Source: Methylobacterium sp. (GTDB taxonomy: Bacteria; Pseudomonadota; Alphaproteobacteria; Rhizobiales; Beijerinckiaceae). Taken from it: a DNA stretch of 64,000 nt. The stretch covers positions 1 through 64,000 of the forward strand of contig JADCCN010000014.1 in assembly GCA_020252645.1 (NCBI GenBank), in the 5' to 3' direction. Each line of letters opens with the position of its first letter. Position 1 is the stretch's first letter. Below, piece by piece: positions 35,121 through 43,756 of this stretch. The translations under genes and the position numbers were made by a program. Below the pieces are notes generated by a model that had not been told where the DNA came from, made no database searches, and saw only the letters and a list, made by a program, of their open reading frames with translations.

Positions 35121-36449
35121 GCCGGCCTTCTCGCCGCCCAGGGCCGCCGGCTTCTCGCCGCCCAACGCCCAATCCACGAGTTCGATCGTGTGGAGGATGG
35201 GCGTCGCCTCGCCGCGCTCCTTCATGCCGAGGCCGATCTGCGTGATGCAGCCGAGATTGCCCGTGGCGATCACCTCCGGTTTCAGCCGCGCGATGTTGCG
35301 GGTTTTCCGCGCGCGAAGGCGGCCGGAAATCTCCGGCTGGAGCATGTTGTAGGTGCCGGCGGAGCCGCAGCAGATATGCCCCTCCGGCACATCCTTCACC
35401 TCGAAGCCCAGTGATTTCAGGATGTTCTTCGGCCCATCCGTGATCTTCTGGCCATGCTGCATGGAGCAGGCGGAATGATAGGCGACTGTCAGGCCGGTTG
35501 GCCGTGAGGGCGAAAGATCAAGCGTTGCGAGATATTCCGTGATGTCCCTGGCCAGTGCCGAAACCCGCGCCGCCTTTTCGGCATAGGCGGGGTTGTTGCG
35601 GAACATGAAGCCGTAATCCTTGATCGTCGTGCCGCAGCCCGAGGCCGTGATGATGATCGCATCGAGGCCCTTTCCCTCGATCTCGGCGATCCAGGCGTCG
35701 ATCAGCTTCTCGGCCTGGTGGTGCGAGGTTTCCTCGTGGCCCAGATGGTGCACGAGCGCGCCGCAGCAGCCTTCGCCCCTGGGCAGAACCACCTCGATCC
35801 CGAGGCGGGTGAGCACCCGGATCGCCGCCTCGTTGATGCCCGGCGCGAGAACGGGCTGCGCGCAGCCCGAGAGCATCGCCACGCGACCCTTGCGCGCGGT
35901 CTTCGGCGCGAACACGGCCGGACCATCGGTCCAGGATCGCGAGGGGAGCGAGGCGGGCGCGAGGCCCAGCATCGCACCCATCTGCTTGCCCACCACCGGC
36001 AGTTTCTCGACGATGGGGCGGAAGGGCTTCGCAATCGCCGAAGCCAGCAGCGCCAGGCGGAAGCGGTTGGGGTGGGGCAGGACATGCGCGAGGATGCCGC
36101 GCATCAGGCGCTCGTTCCACGGTCGCCTGTAGGTCTTCTCGATATGCGCGCGGGCATGGTCCACGAGGTGCATGTAATGCACGCCCGAGGGGCAGGTTGT
36201 CATGCAGGAGAGGCAGGAAAGGCAGCGATCAATATGTGTCACCACCTCTTTCGTGGCGGGCTCGCCGCTCTCGAACATCTTCTTGATGAGATAGATGCGC
36301 CCGCGCGGGCTATCGAGTTCATCGCCGAGTTCGAGATAGGTCGGGCAGGTGGCGGTGCAGAAACCGCAATGCACGCAGGTCCGGAGGATTTTCTCCGAGG
36401 CCTGCATGGCGGGATCGGCGAGTGCCGCGAGCGAAAAACTGGTCTGCAT
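35118..36449 (-). CDS. glcF: glycolate oxidase iron-sulfur subunit
   Basis: A 443-residue subunit that carries electrons from the flavin subunit to the quinone pool. Two [4Fe-4S] motifs are CVHCGFCTATCPTY (from residue 26) and CLSCLSCMTTCPSG (from residue 77). Two CCG cysteine-rich domains follow, with GEGCCGALVHH and HICCGSAGTYNM. The last residues ALGGEKPAALGGEKAG are a short duplication, and the TAG stop is formed by the end of the adjacent repeat. The C-terminus may therefore have been altered when the repeat arrived. It is 7 bp after glcE. Confidence 0.93.
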   Translation of the reverse strand: MQTSFSLAALADPAMQASEKILRTCVHCGFCTATCPTYLELGDELDSPRGRIYLIKKMFESGEPATKEVVTHIDRCLSCLSCMTTCPSGVHYMHLVDHARAHIEKTYRRPWNERLMRGILAHVLPHPNRFRLALLASAIAKPFRPIVEKLPVVGKQMGAMLGLAPASLPSRSWTDGPAVFAPKTARKGRVAMLSGCAQPVLAPGINEAAIRVLTRLGIEVVLPRGEGCCGALVHHLGHEETSHHQAEKLIDAWIAEIEGKGLDAIIITASGCGTTIKDYGFMFRNNPAYAEKAARVSALARDITEYLATLDLSPSRPTGLTVAYHSACSMQHGQKITDGPKNILKSLGFEVKDVPEGHICCGSAGTYNMLQPEISGRLRARKTRNIARLKPEVIATGNLGCITQIGLGMKERGEATPILHTIELVDWALGGEKPAALGGEKAG

Positions 36450-36456
36450 GGAACCC

Positions 36457-37662
36457 TCAGCAACTCGCGTGCATGCGGCCGGGATTGATCAATCCGGCGG
36501 GATCAAAGCTCGTCTTGATGCGCCCTGAAAGTGCCGCCACCGGCGCGGGCTCCGGCTGGAAGACCGGCACGGCGGCGCGGATGGATTCGGGCGCGCGCAA
36601 CAGCGTCGCATGGCCCTTTCCGCTGAGCGCGGCGCGGATCGCGGCGGCCCCGGCATCGTCCTTGGCGGGCGTCGAGAGCCAGAGGAGCCCGCCGCCCCAA
36701 TCGAGGAAGAGCCGCGCATCGGCAAGCGCGTCGCGCAGGGTGGCGGAGAGGGCCGGCGCCTGCGACGGCTTCACGCCAATGCGCCACAAAGCCGTGTCGC
36801 GCGGCTCGGCGAGAAGCGTGCAATCGCGGATCGCCGCCCAGAGCTTTTCGGATTCCGCGGCCTCGATCCGCTTTGGCATGCCGAAACGCCGGAGCCTCTC
36901 GGCCAGAGCCGGGAAGCGATAGTCGATCGAGGCTGGAAAATTCTCGAAGCGCAGCAGCGTGCGCGCCATCTCCGCCCCCATCCCTGCCGGGAGATGCGCC
37001 GCGCCGGTCACCTCGAAGGGCGAGCCGAGCGCGGCTGACATCGCGGCCACGGCATCGGCTTCCGAAAGCCCCTCGAAGAGCATTGTCGCAGTTGCTTCGG
37101 GGCGCGGCAGAACCTTGAAGGTCACTTCCGTGAGAATGCCGAGCGTGCCATGCGCCCCGGCCTGCAGCTTCACGAGGTCGAGGCCCGTCACGTTCTTCAT
37201 CACGCGGCCGCCGGAACGGATGATCTCGCCGCGTCCGTTCACGAAACGCACGCCGATGAGATGATCGCGGCAGGCCCCGACGACCACGCGACGCGGGCCG
37301 GAGACATTCGCGGCCACCACGCCGCCGATGGTCGGCTCGCCGCGCGTGCCATAGATGGCGCGATGATCCATCGGTTCGAAGGGCAGCATCTGGCCCTTTT
37401 CGGCGAGGGTTTCCTCCACCACGCGCAGCGGCGTGCCGGCGAGCGCCGAAATCACCATCTCCGCAGGTTCATGGAGCGTCACGCCGGAAAGCCCGGTTGT
37501 CGAGATCGTGACGGCGTTGTTCGCGGGGCGCCCGAGGCCCGCCCGCGTGCCCCCGCCCTGCACATTCAGCGATGCGCCTTGGAACGAAGTGCTGTGCCCT
37601 GCCGCCTCGCGCACGATTCCCGCGAGTTCATCCTCGCTCTGTGGCTGTCGAAGCGTGAACAT
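36457..37662 (-). CDS. glcE: glycolate oxidase FAD-binding subunit
   Basis: A 401-residue PCMH-type FAD protein, the second flavin subunit of glycolate oxidase. The region TTGLSGVTLHEPAEMVISALAGTPL and the FAD-binding stretch GEPTIGGVVAANVSGPRRVVVGACRDHLIGV are visible in the N-terminal half. Its ATG overlaps the glcD stop by one base (TGATG). The C-terminus HASC is short compared with GlcD. Confidence 0.92.
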   Translation of the reverse strand: MFTLRQPQSEDELAGIVREAAGHSTSFQGASLNVQGGGTRAGLGRPANNAVTISTTGLSGVTLHEPAEMVISALAGTPLRVVEETLAEKGQMLPFEPMDHRAIYGTRGEPTIGGVVAANVSGPRRVVVGACRDHLIGVRFVNGRGEIIRSGGRVMKNVTGLDLVKLQAGAHGTLGILTEVTFKVLPRPEATATMLFEGLSEADAVAAMSAALGSPFEVTGAAHLPAGMGAEMARTLLRFENFPASIDYRFPALAERLRRFGMPKRIEAAESEKLWAAIRDCTLLAEPRDTALWRIGVKPSQAPALSATLRDALADARLFLDWGGGLLWLSTPAKDDAGAAAIRAALSGKGHATLLRAPESIRAAVPVFQPEPAPVAALSGRIKTSFDPAGLINPGRMHASC

Positions 37663-39092
37663 CAGACACGCCCCTCCAGCGGGAAAACCTTGGCGGGGTT
37701 GAGAAGCCAGCCGGCATCGAAGGCCGCGCGCACGCGCATCTGCTGCTCGAGTTCAGGCGGCTCGAACTGGTGGCGCATCAGGTCGCGCTTCTCGATTCCC
37801 ACGCCGTGCTCCCCGGTGAGGCAGCCGCCGACTTCCACGCAAAGCTTCAGGATGTCGTTGCCCGCTTCCTCCGCCTTCATGGCCTCGGCGGGGTCGTTCA
37901 CGTTGTAGAGGATGAGCGGGTGCAGGTTGCCATCGCCGGCATGGAACACATTGGCCACGCGCAGGCCGTAATGCTTCACGATTTCATCAATCCGGCGAAG
38001 CACATGGGGCAATTGCCCGGTGGGAATGGTGCCATCCATGCAGATATAATCGGCGATGCGGCCCGTGGCGCCGAAGGCGGATTTCCGGCCCTTCCAGATC
38101 GCCGCGGTCTCCATCGCGGATTTCGATTCCTTCACGCGCTTCACGCCGTGCTTCCTCGCAATCTCCACGATCTTGGCGAGGGTTGCGTCCATCTCCGCAT
38201 CGGAACCTTCGACCTCGATGATGAGCAGGGCTTCCACATCCATGGGGTAGCCCGCCTTGGCGAAGGCCTCGCAGATGTCGATCGCCGGCTTGTCCATGAA
38301 TTCCATGGCGACCGGCACGATGCCTGCCCCGATGATCGCCGCAACCGCCTCGCCCGCCTGCTCGCTCGTCCCGAAGCCGAAGAGCACGGGGCGCGCGCCT
38401 TCCGCGGCGGGAAGAATGCGCACGATCGCCTCGGTCATGATCCCGAGCTGGCCTTCCGAGCCGCAGAGGAGGCCGAGAAGATCATAGCCCGGCGCATCCA
38501 TGGCCTCGCCGCCGATCTCGACCACCGTGCCATCGACCAGCACGAGCGTGACGCCGAGGATGTTGTTGGTGGTCACGCCGTATTTCAGGCAATGTGCGCC
38601 ACCGGAATTCATGCCGATATTGCCGCCGATGGTGCAGGCAAGCTGGCTCGAAGGGTCGGGAGCGTAAAAGAAGCCATCCGCCGAGACGGCATGGGTGATG
38701 GCGAGATTCGTCACCCCCGCCTGCACCCTCGCGAGGCGATCCGGGTAGTTCACCTCGAGGATGCGGCTCATTTTCGACAGCCCGATCACCACCGCATCCT
38801 CCTGCGGAATGGCGCCGCCGCAAAGCGAGGTGCCCGCGCCGCGCGGCACGACAGGCACCTGATGCTGGTGGCAGAAGGCGAGGACGGCCGAGACCTCGGC
38901 GGTCGTCTCGGGCAGCACCACGGCGAAAGGTACGCGCCGATAGGCGGTGAAGGCATCCGTCTCAAAGGCGCGGCGCTCATCCTCGCTGGTCACGAGGGAG
39001 GCGGGCGGCACGAGTCTCGCGAGTCCCGCGATCAGGAAATCGCGGCGCGCGAGCACGTCGGCCCGTGGTTCGGGGAATGGAATCGCAGTCAT
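37662..39092 (-). CDS. glcD: glycolate oxidase catalytic FAD subunit
   Basis: A 476-residue FAD-linked oxidase that converts glycolate (or D-lactate) to glyoxylate. The PCMH FAD motif VVPRGAGTSLCGGAIP is near residue 78 and the FAD-oxidase C-terminal domain has HAGDGNLHPLILYN. The start at 39092 is set by an AAGGGAGG ribosome-binding site 5 bp upstream; an in-frame extension lacks conservation. It is the first gene of glcDEF and divergent from a LysR regulator. Confidence 0.94.
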   Translation of the reverse strand: MTAIPFPEPRADVLARRDFLIAGLARLVPPASLVTSEDERRAFETDAFTAYRRVPFAVVLPETTAEVSAVLAFCHQHQVPVVPRGAGTSLCGGAIPQEDAVVIGLSKMSRILEVNYPDRLARVQAGVTNLAITHAVSADGFFYAPDPSSQLACTIGGNIGMNSGGAHCLKYGVTTNNILGVTLVLVDGTVVEIGGEAMDAPGYDLLGLLCGSEGQLGIMTEAIVRILPAAEGARPVLFGFGTSEQAGEAVAAIIGAGIVPVAMEFMDKPAIDICEAFAKAGYPMDVEALLIIEVEGSDAEMDATLAKIVEIARKHGVKRVKESKSAMETAAIWKGRKSAFGATGRIADYICMDGTIPTGQLPHVLRRIDEIVKHYGLRVANVFHAGDGNLHPLILYNVNDPAEAMKAEEAGNDILKLCVEVGGCLTGEHGVGIEKRDLMRHQFEPPELEQQMRVRAAFDAGWLLNPAKVFPLEGRV

Positions 39093-39273
39093 CGGACCTC
39101 CCTTGCGCGATGCCGGCCCCAAGTCCGGAACCCTTGTCATCATAGTTCATGGAAAGCCATCTGGCAGCACCGGCGCTGACACATGGGTTCTGTTCCAAAT
39201 CTGCATGAATGCCCTAAATTGTCTCCATCAAAAAAAGGTGGCAGCGCGTGCCGCCTCGCATGGATGAGGCAAC

Positions 39274-40188
39274 ATGGACCGGCTGGGCGATCTTGAAATC
39301 TTCGCGCGCGTTGCCTCCACCGGGTCGATGTCGCAGGCGGCGCGGGAACTGGGTCTGTCGCCCCCGGTTGTCTCCAAGCGCATCAAGCGCCTCGAAGAGC
39401 GGCTCGGCACGCGCCTGCTCCAGCGCACCACGCGGCAGATCGTGCTGACCGATTCGGGGCGCGGCTTCCAAGAGCGGGTTGTCGCGATTCTCGGCTCGGT
39501 GGATGAGGCGGAGGCCTGGGTTTCCCAGCGCGCCCATGTGGCGCGCGGGCCCTTGCGCATCTCCGCGCCGTCCACGTTCGGGCGCCTGCATGTCGCACCG
39601 CATCTCGTGCGCTTTCTCGAGAAATACCCGGAGATCTCCGTTGATCTCTCGCTGACGGATTCCTTCGTCGATGTCGTGGGCGACGGTTTCGATGTGGCTT
39701 TGCGCATCGCCGATCTCGGCGATACGAGCCTTGTTGCCCGGAAGCTCGCGCCGAACCATCGCCTGCTCTGTGCCTCACCGGCCTATCTCGCCCGCAACGG
39801 CACGCCGCAGGGCCTCGCGGACCTCGCGCGCCACAAACTTCTTGTGCACAATAGCGACCATTGGCGGCTGGAAGGGCCGGAGGGACCGGTGACCGTGCCG
39901 GTGCCTTCGATTGTCGTGACGAATTCCTCCGAAGTGATCCGTGAGGCCGTACTGGCCGGCCTGGGCATTGCACTCCGGTCCACGTGGGATGTCGGGCCGG
40001 AACTCAAATCGGGCCAGCTGGTGCAGATCCTGCCGCGCTATCGCGGCGGGCAGCGCGTCGCCATTCATGCCATCTATCCCTCGCGGCGGCATCTGCCGCA
40101 ACGCACGCGGGTCTTCATCGATTTCCTGGCGGAGCTTTATGGTCCCGTGCCCAGCTGGGACCAGGGACTCGACCTTTCACCCCCATGA
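39274..40188 (+). CDS. LysR-family transcriptional regulator, divergent from glcDEF
   Basis: A 304-residue LTTR with the HTH at residues 1-60 (LEIFARVASTGSMSQAARELGLSPPVVSKRIKRLE) and the effector domain beginning at about residue 90 (GPLRISAPSTFGRLHVAP). The form resembles the DsdC/GcvA-like CrgA branch. It is divergent from glcD with 181 bp between, so regulation of glcDEF is likely, although E. coli uses the GntR protein GlcC. The effector is unknown. Confidence 0.85.
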   Translation: MDRLGDLEIFARVASTGSMSQAARELGLSPPVVSKRIKRLEERLGTRLLQRTTRQIVLTDSGRGFQERVVAILGSVDEAEAWVSQRAHVARGPLRISAPSTFGRLHVAPHLVRFLEKYPEISVDLSLTDSFVDVVGDGFDVALRIADLGDTSLVARKLAPNHRLLCASPAYLARNGTPQGLADLARHKLLVHNSDHWRLEGPEGPVTVPVPSIVVTNSSEVIREAVLAGLGIALRSTWDVGPELKSGQLVQILPRYRGGQRVAIHAIYPSRRHLPQRTRVFIDFLAELYGPVPSWDQGLDLSPP

Positions 40189-40264
40189 AGGCTGCGGCGA
40201 TAATCCTTTCCTCGTCCGCTTGTGCCGGTGGTGGAAACCGGTATCTTCGGATGGGAATATATTC

Positions 40265-40663
40265 ATGAAGAGGAATGCGATGCTCCGTGCCTTTGCCCTT
40301 TCCGCCCTTGTTCTCCTGCCTGCCGCCTCTGCGCTCGCGCAAGATGCGGAAGCCGGCAAGAGCGTGTTCAACCAGTGCCGCGCCTGCCACCAGGTGGGCG
40401 AGACCGCCCGGAATGGCGCGGGGCCGGTGCTGAACGGCCTGTTCGGCCGCAAGGCCGGCACGGTGACCGGCTATAATTATTCGGAAGCCAACAAGAATTC
40501 GGGCATCATCTGGGACGAGACGAATTTCGCAGCCTATATCAAGGATCCGAAGGTCTTCATGCCGGGCAACAAGATGGCCTATGCCGGCCTGAAGGATGAC
40601 AAGCGCATCGCGGACCTGATCGCCTATCTCAAGACCTTCGGGCCGGACGGCAAGCCGAAATAA
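40265..40663 (+). CDS. periplasmic c-type cytochrome (cytochrome c2-like)
   Basis: A 132-residue class I cytochrome c. A signal peptide covers about residues 1-26 and ends ALAQ. The heme-binding site is CRACH (NQCRACHQVGE), and the distal methionine is in MPGNKMAYAGL. The fold and length match soluble cytochrome c2 used in electron transfer to oxidases. An alternative ATG at 40280, after GAGGA, also leaves an intact signal peptide. Confidence 0.9.
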   Translation: MKRNAMLRAFALSALVLLPAASALAQDAEAGKSVFNQCRACHQVGETARNGAGPVLNGLFGRKAGTVTGYNYSEANKNSGIIWDETNFAAYIKDPKVFMPGNKMAYAGLKDDKRIADLIAYLKTFGPDGKPK

Positions 40664-40778
40664 GCCGGCTGCCCAGGGCGCATCCTCGCAAGGCGGGTGC
40701 CGGGATGGCATTCCGCCCCCCTCTGTCTTGACGGCTGCGCCCCGGCAGTTCTTCATCGAAAAAAATGGGGAGTTTGCC

Positions 40779-41282
40779 ATGGACATGCAGGACAGCCGCA
40801 GGATCGCCGCGCCCCGCGAGGTGGTCTGGGCCGCGCTCAACGATCCCGACGTTCTGAAGGCTGCGATTCCCGGCTGCGATTCGGTCGAGAGGACCGGAGA
40901 CAACGAACTCGCTGCGCAAGTCACGCTGAAGATCGGCCCGGTGAAGGCCTCGTTCTCCGGCAAGGTCACGCTCTCGAACATCGATCCGCCGAACGGCTAT
41001 ACCATCAGCGGTGAAGGGCAGGGCGGCGCCGCCGGCCACGCGCGCGGCGGCGCGGATGTTCGCCTCGAGGCCGATGGCGAGGAAACGATCCTGCATTATA
41101 CCGTGCGGGCGGAAGTCGGCGGCAAGATCGCGCAGCTCGGCTCGCGGCTGATCGACGCCACCGCCAAGAAACTCGCGGGCGAATTCTTCGAGCGTTTCGC
41201 GGCGGAAGTCGCCCCGCCGACACCGGAAGAAGCCGCGGCGGATACTCCTAAGAAGAAGTGGTGGAAGCTTGGCCTCGGCTGA
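40779..41282 (+). CDS. CoxG-family SRPBCC protein
   Basis: A 167-residue protein of the carbon monoxide dehydrogenase subunit G family. The pattern IAAPREVVWAALNDPDVLKAAIPGCDSVER begins the SRPBCC fold, and KIGPVKASFSGKVTL follows. It ends in a short lysine- and tryptophan-rich tail (KKKWWKLGLG), which could aid membrane association. No coxMSL genes are in the window, so the link to CO oxidation is not supported; such proteins also occur alone, where they may recruit or mature enzymes at the membrane. Confidence 0.8.
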   Translation: MDMQDSRRIAAPREVVWAALNDPDVLKAAIPGCDSVERTGDNELAAQVTLKIGPVKASFSGKVTLSNIDPPNGYTISGEGQGGAAGHARGGADVRLEADGEETILHYTVRAEVGGKIAQLGSRLIDATAKKLAGEFFERFAAEVAPPTPEEAAADTPKKKWWKLGLG

Positions 41283-41285
41283 GCC

Positions 41286-41855
41286 TCAGGTCTCCACCGC
41301 AAGCACAGCGTGGAGCAGAACATCATGCGCCTCGCGTGGCACGCGATCCACGCGCTGGGCGGCGAAGGCGAGTCCCACGCGCTTCGCCTGGGGGTGCGCG
41401 GCAAAGGCGCGATCGTAATAGGCCTTGCCATAGCCGAGCCTGTAGCCCTCCTCATCAAAGGCCAGGAGCGGCGCCAGGAAGAGATCCGGCTTCAGGATGG
41501 GGGCCGAGGCCCTGGGCTGGCGGGTGCCGAAGGGGCCTTCCTCCAGCTCCGCCGCATTCTTCACCTGATGGAAGGCAAGCCCCTCCCTCGTGATGCGCGG
41601 CACGGCAATCCGGTAGCCGAGATTGACAAGCCGCATCACCAGGAGGCCGGGGTCGAATTCCGAGCGCATCGCCACATAGGTCGCGATCACCCCGCCCGGC
41701 TTCGGCAGATGAGCGCCGAGAATCGACCAATAGGGCTCGCCCATCACGGCATGGCCGGCAAGCAGGCGCATGGGCCGGGGGATGGCATCGCGTTTGTCCA
41801 TCTGTGCCTGTCGCAAGGCGGCTTTCTCGGCCAGGATCGAGGTGTCCTCGCTCAT
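41286..41855 (-). CDS. 5-formyltetrahydrofolate cyclo-ligase
   Basis: A 189-residue enzyme that uses ATP to convert 5-formyl-THF to 5,10-methenyl-THF. The ATP/folate motif appears as RLGYGKAYYDRAF near residue 140, and KAALRQAQMDKRDAI is the usual N-terminal helix. The start at 41855 follows a GAGGAG ribosome-binding site; the longer form extends into the spacer. It is convergent with the CoxG-like gene, 3 bp apart. Confidence 0.9.
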   Translation of the reverse strand: MSEDTSILAEKAALRQAQMDKRDAIPRPMRLLAGHAVMGEPYWSILGAHLPKPGGVIATYVAMRSEFDPGLLVMRLVNLGYRIAVPRITREGLAFHQVKNAAELEEGPFGTRQPRASAPILKPDLFLAPLLAFDEEGYRLGYGKAYYDRAFAAHPQAKRVGLAFAAQRVDRVPREAHDVLLHAVLAVET

Positions 41856-41962
41856 TCCGGGCTCCTCTTGCAGGGGCGGAAAATCACCCCCATATTTCGA
41901 TGCGTCACGCCGCAACGGGTGACGCAGACCACCGGCCGCTTCATCTGGAGGGCTCGCCTCGC

Positions 41963-42391
41963 ATGTCCCGCGTTCTCAATCTCTCTGCGCCGTTCCTGCT
42001 CGGCTTCGATGAAATCGAGCGGACGATGGACCGTCTCGCCAAGGCGGCATCGGATGGCTACCCTCCCTATAACATCGAACGGATCGAGCGCGATGACAAT
42101 CGCCCCGAACGCTATCGCATCACGCTGGCGGTCGCCGGGTTCACGCGCGAGGAACTCGATATCACGCTCGAGGAAAACCAGCTGATCATCCGCGGCCGCC
42201 AGCTGGATGACAAGAGCCGGCACTATCTGCATCGCGGCATCGCCGCGCGGCAGTTCCAGCGGGTTTTCCTGCTCGCGGATGGCATGGAAGTGGCCGGCGC
42301 GGAGCTTCAGAACGGCCTTCTTTCGGTCGATCTCGCCCGTCCGGAGCCCGAGCGGATCATCCGCCGGATCGATATCCAGGCCCGCGACTGA
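41963..42391 (+). CDS. small heat-shock protein, Hsp20/IbpA family
   Basis: A 142-residue alpha-crystallin-domain chaperone. The domain covers about residues 33-130, with YNIERIERDDNRPERYRITLAVAGF at the start and the conserved AELQNGLLSVDL motif near the end. A C-terminal IxI-like segment (RRIDIQARD) follows. A CTGGAGGG ribosome-binding site precedes the ATG. It is followed by a DUF1150 gene, a pairing often seen in alphaproteobacteria. Confidence 0.92.
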   Translation: MSRVLNLSAPFLLGFDEIERTMDRLAKAASDGYPPYNIERIERDDNRPERYRITLAVAGFTREELDITLEENQLIIRGRQLDDKSRHYLHRGIAARQFQRVFLLADGMEVAGAELQNGLLSVDLARPEPERIIRRIDIQARD

Positions 42392-42528
42392 CGCATCCTT
42401 CCCGGTTGCCCTTCGTTAACCCTGTTGCCCAAGCGGGCGGCGGGAATGTCCCCGGTCGCGTCGCGGCACGGGTCCTGCAAGAGTTCGTCAACGCCTTGGG
42501 GCGTTTCATGGAAGAACTGGAGGTCATC

Positions 42529-42849
42529 ATGGCCATGAAGAGATCCTCGACGACCAAATCTGCCCCCGGGCGCCCGGCCGTTCTGGCTGCGGGAAGCTCG
42601 CCGGTGAAGGACAGTCACCGGGCGGTTGAGAAACTGATGGCGATGGGGGATGGCGAAACCGCCTATCTGCGCAAGTTCCGGGCAGGCGACCTCGGCAAGC
42701 TCTTCCCCCAGATCTCCGAACTGCACCCTTCCGTGGAGCTCTTCGCGCTCTTCGGGGCGGATGGCACGCCCTTGATCCTCGCCGATACCCGCGATGCGGT
42801 GCTCGCGGGCGCCTGGGACCAAAAGCTGACCCTTTCCGCCCTGCACTGA
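42529..42849 (+). CDS. DUF1150 family protein
   Basis: A 106-residue protein with an N-terminal basic, disordered stretch (residues 1-30) and a C-terminal domain that has the DUF1150 pattern ELFALFGADGTPLILADTRDAVLAGAW. A GGAGG ribosome-binding site lies 5 bp before the ATG. Proteins of this family often follow Hsp20 genes in alphaproteobacteria; their function is not known. It is 137 bp downstream of the Hsp20 gene. Confidence 0.8.
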   Translation: MAMKRSSTTKSAPGRPAVLAAGSSPVKDSHRAVEKLMAMGDGETAYLRKFRAGDLGKLFPQISELHPSVELFALFGADGTPLILADTRDAVLAGAWDQKLTLSALH

Positions 42850-42876
42850 CCGGACACCGGCCGGCCGCGCGCCATT

Positions 42877-43674
42877 TCAGCTTGCGGCCGGCATGCCCTT
42901 GGCCATCTCGCGCGTGATGCGCACGAGTGTCGCGATATCCTCGGGGCGCGAAAGCCGATGGTCGCCATCATGGATGACGGTCAGGCGCAGATCGTCCTGC
43001 TGAAGCGCGTTCACGAACTGATCGACATGCTGCATCGGCACATCCGGGTCCTTCGCGCCCTGCAGGATGTGGATCGGCACGCCGACATGGATCGGCTTGT
43101 CCAGGATCAGGTGCTGGCGCGCATCCTCGATCAGGCTTCGCGTGATGGGGTAGGGTTCCGGCGAATAGGCCGAGGGGCGATACCAGACGCCCTTCTCGGT
43201 GATCTCCTTGCGGATTTCCTCCGGAAACTGCGCCCACATCAGGCGTTCGGTGAAATCCACAGCCGGCGCGATGAGCACGAGGCCCGATGGCGCACGTCCC
43301 TCCGCCTTCAGGCGAGCGGTTGCGAGGAGGGCGACCCAGCCGCCCATGGAGGAGCCGACCAGAACCGGCGCGGGGCCGCCGAAACGGCGGATCATCTCGA
43401 GCGCATCATCAAGCCAGATCGAGAGGGTGGCGGCGTGGAAATCTCCCGCGCTTCCGCCATGCGCGTAGTAATCGAAGCGCAGCATTGCTCGTCCATCCTC
43501 CGCGCAGGCCTCATCCAGCGCAGCCGCCTTGGTGGAGGTCATGTCCGAGCGGAAACCGCCGAGCCAGATGACGGCCGGGCAAACGCCGGCGCGCTTGCGA
43601 TAGGCGAGAAAGCGGGCCGGAAGGTTTCGATGGGCATCGACGGGCAGTTCGAGCAATTGCGTCTCCACGCTCAT
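42877..43674 (-). CDS. alpha/beta hydrolase (ABHD10-like thioesterase/esterase)
   Basis: A 265-residue serine hydrolase. The nucleophile S109 lies in GSSMGGW, the acid is in AKDPDVP and the histidine in DGDHRLSRPED. The pattern FRSDMTSTKAAALDEACAEDGRAMLRFDYYAHGGS resembles ABHD10-type palmitoyl-thioesterase or esterases. The substrate is unknown. It is convergent with the DUF1150 gene and divergent from the glycosyltransferase. Confidence 0.85.
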   Translation of the reverse strand: MSVETQLLELPVDAHRNLPARFLAYRKRAGVCPAVIWLGGFRSDMTSTKAAALDEACAEDGRAMLRFDYYAHGGSAGDFHAATLSIWLDDALEMIRRFGGPAPVLVGSSMGGWVALLATARLKAEGRAPSGLVLIAPAVDFTERLMWAQFPEEIRKEITEKGVWYRPSAYSPEPYPITRSLIEDARQHLILDKPIHVGVPIHILQGAKDPDVPMQHVDQFVNALQQDDLRLTVIHDGDHRLSRPEDIATLVRITREMAKGMPAAS

Positions 43675-43756
43675 GCCTCTATTGCTCCCTTGTCGCTGCT
43701 TCGCCCATGCGGCCTTGTCTACCTGTCATATTCGCTTGCGCGGTTGAAGCCCCCGG

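Noticed and set aside
34991-35414. The continuation of the KefB-like frame past the repeat
   Set aside because: It runs antisense through glcF and has no resemblance to the antiporter; treated as a consequence of truncation, not a protein.
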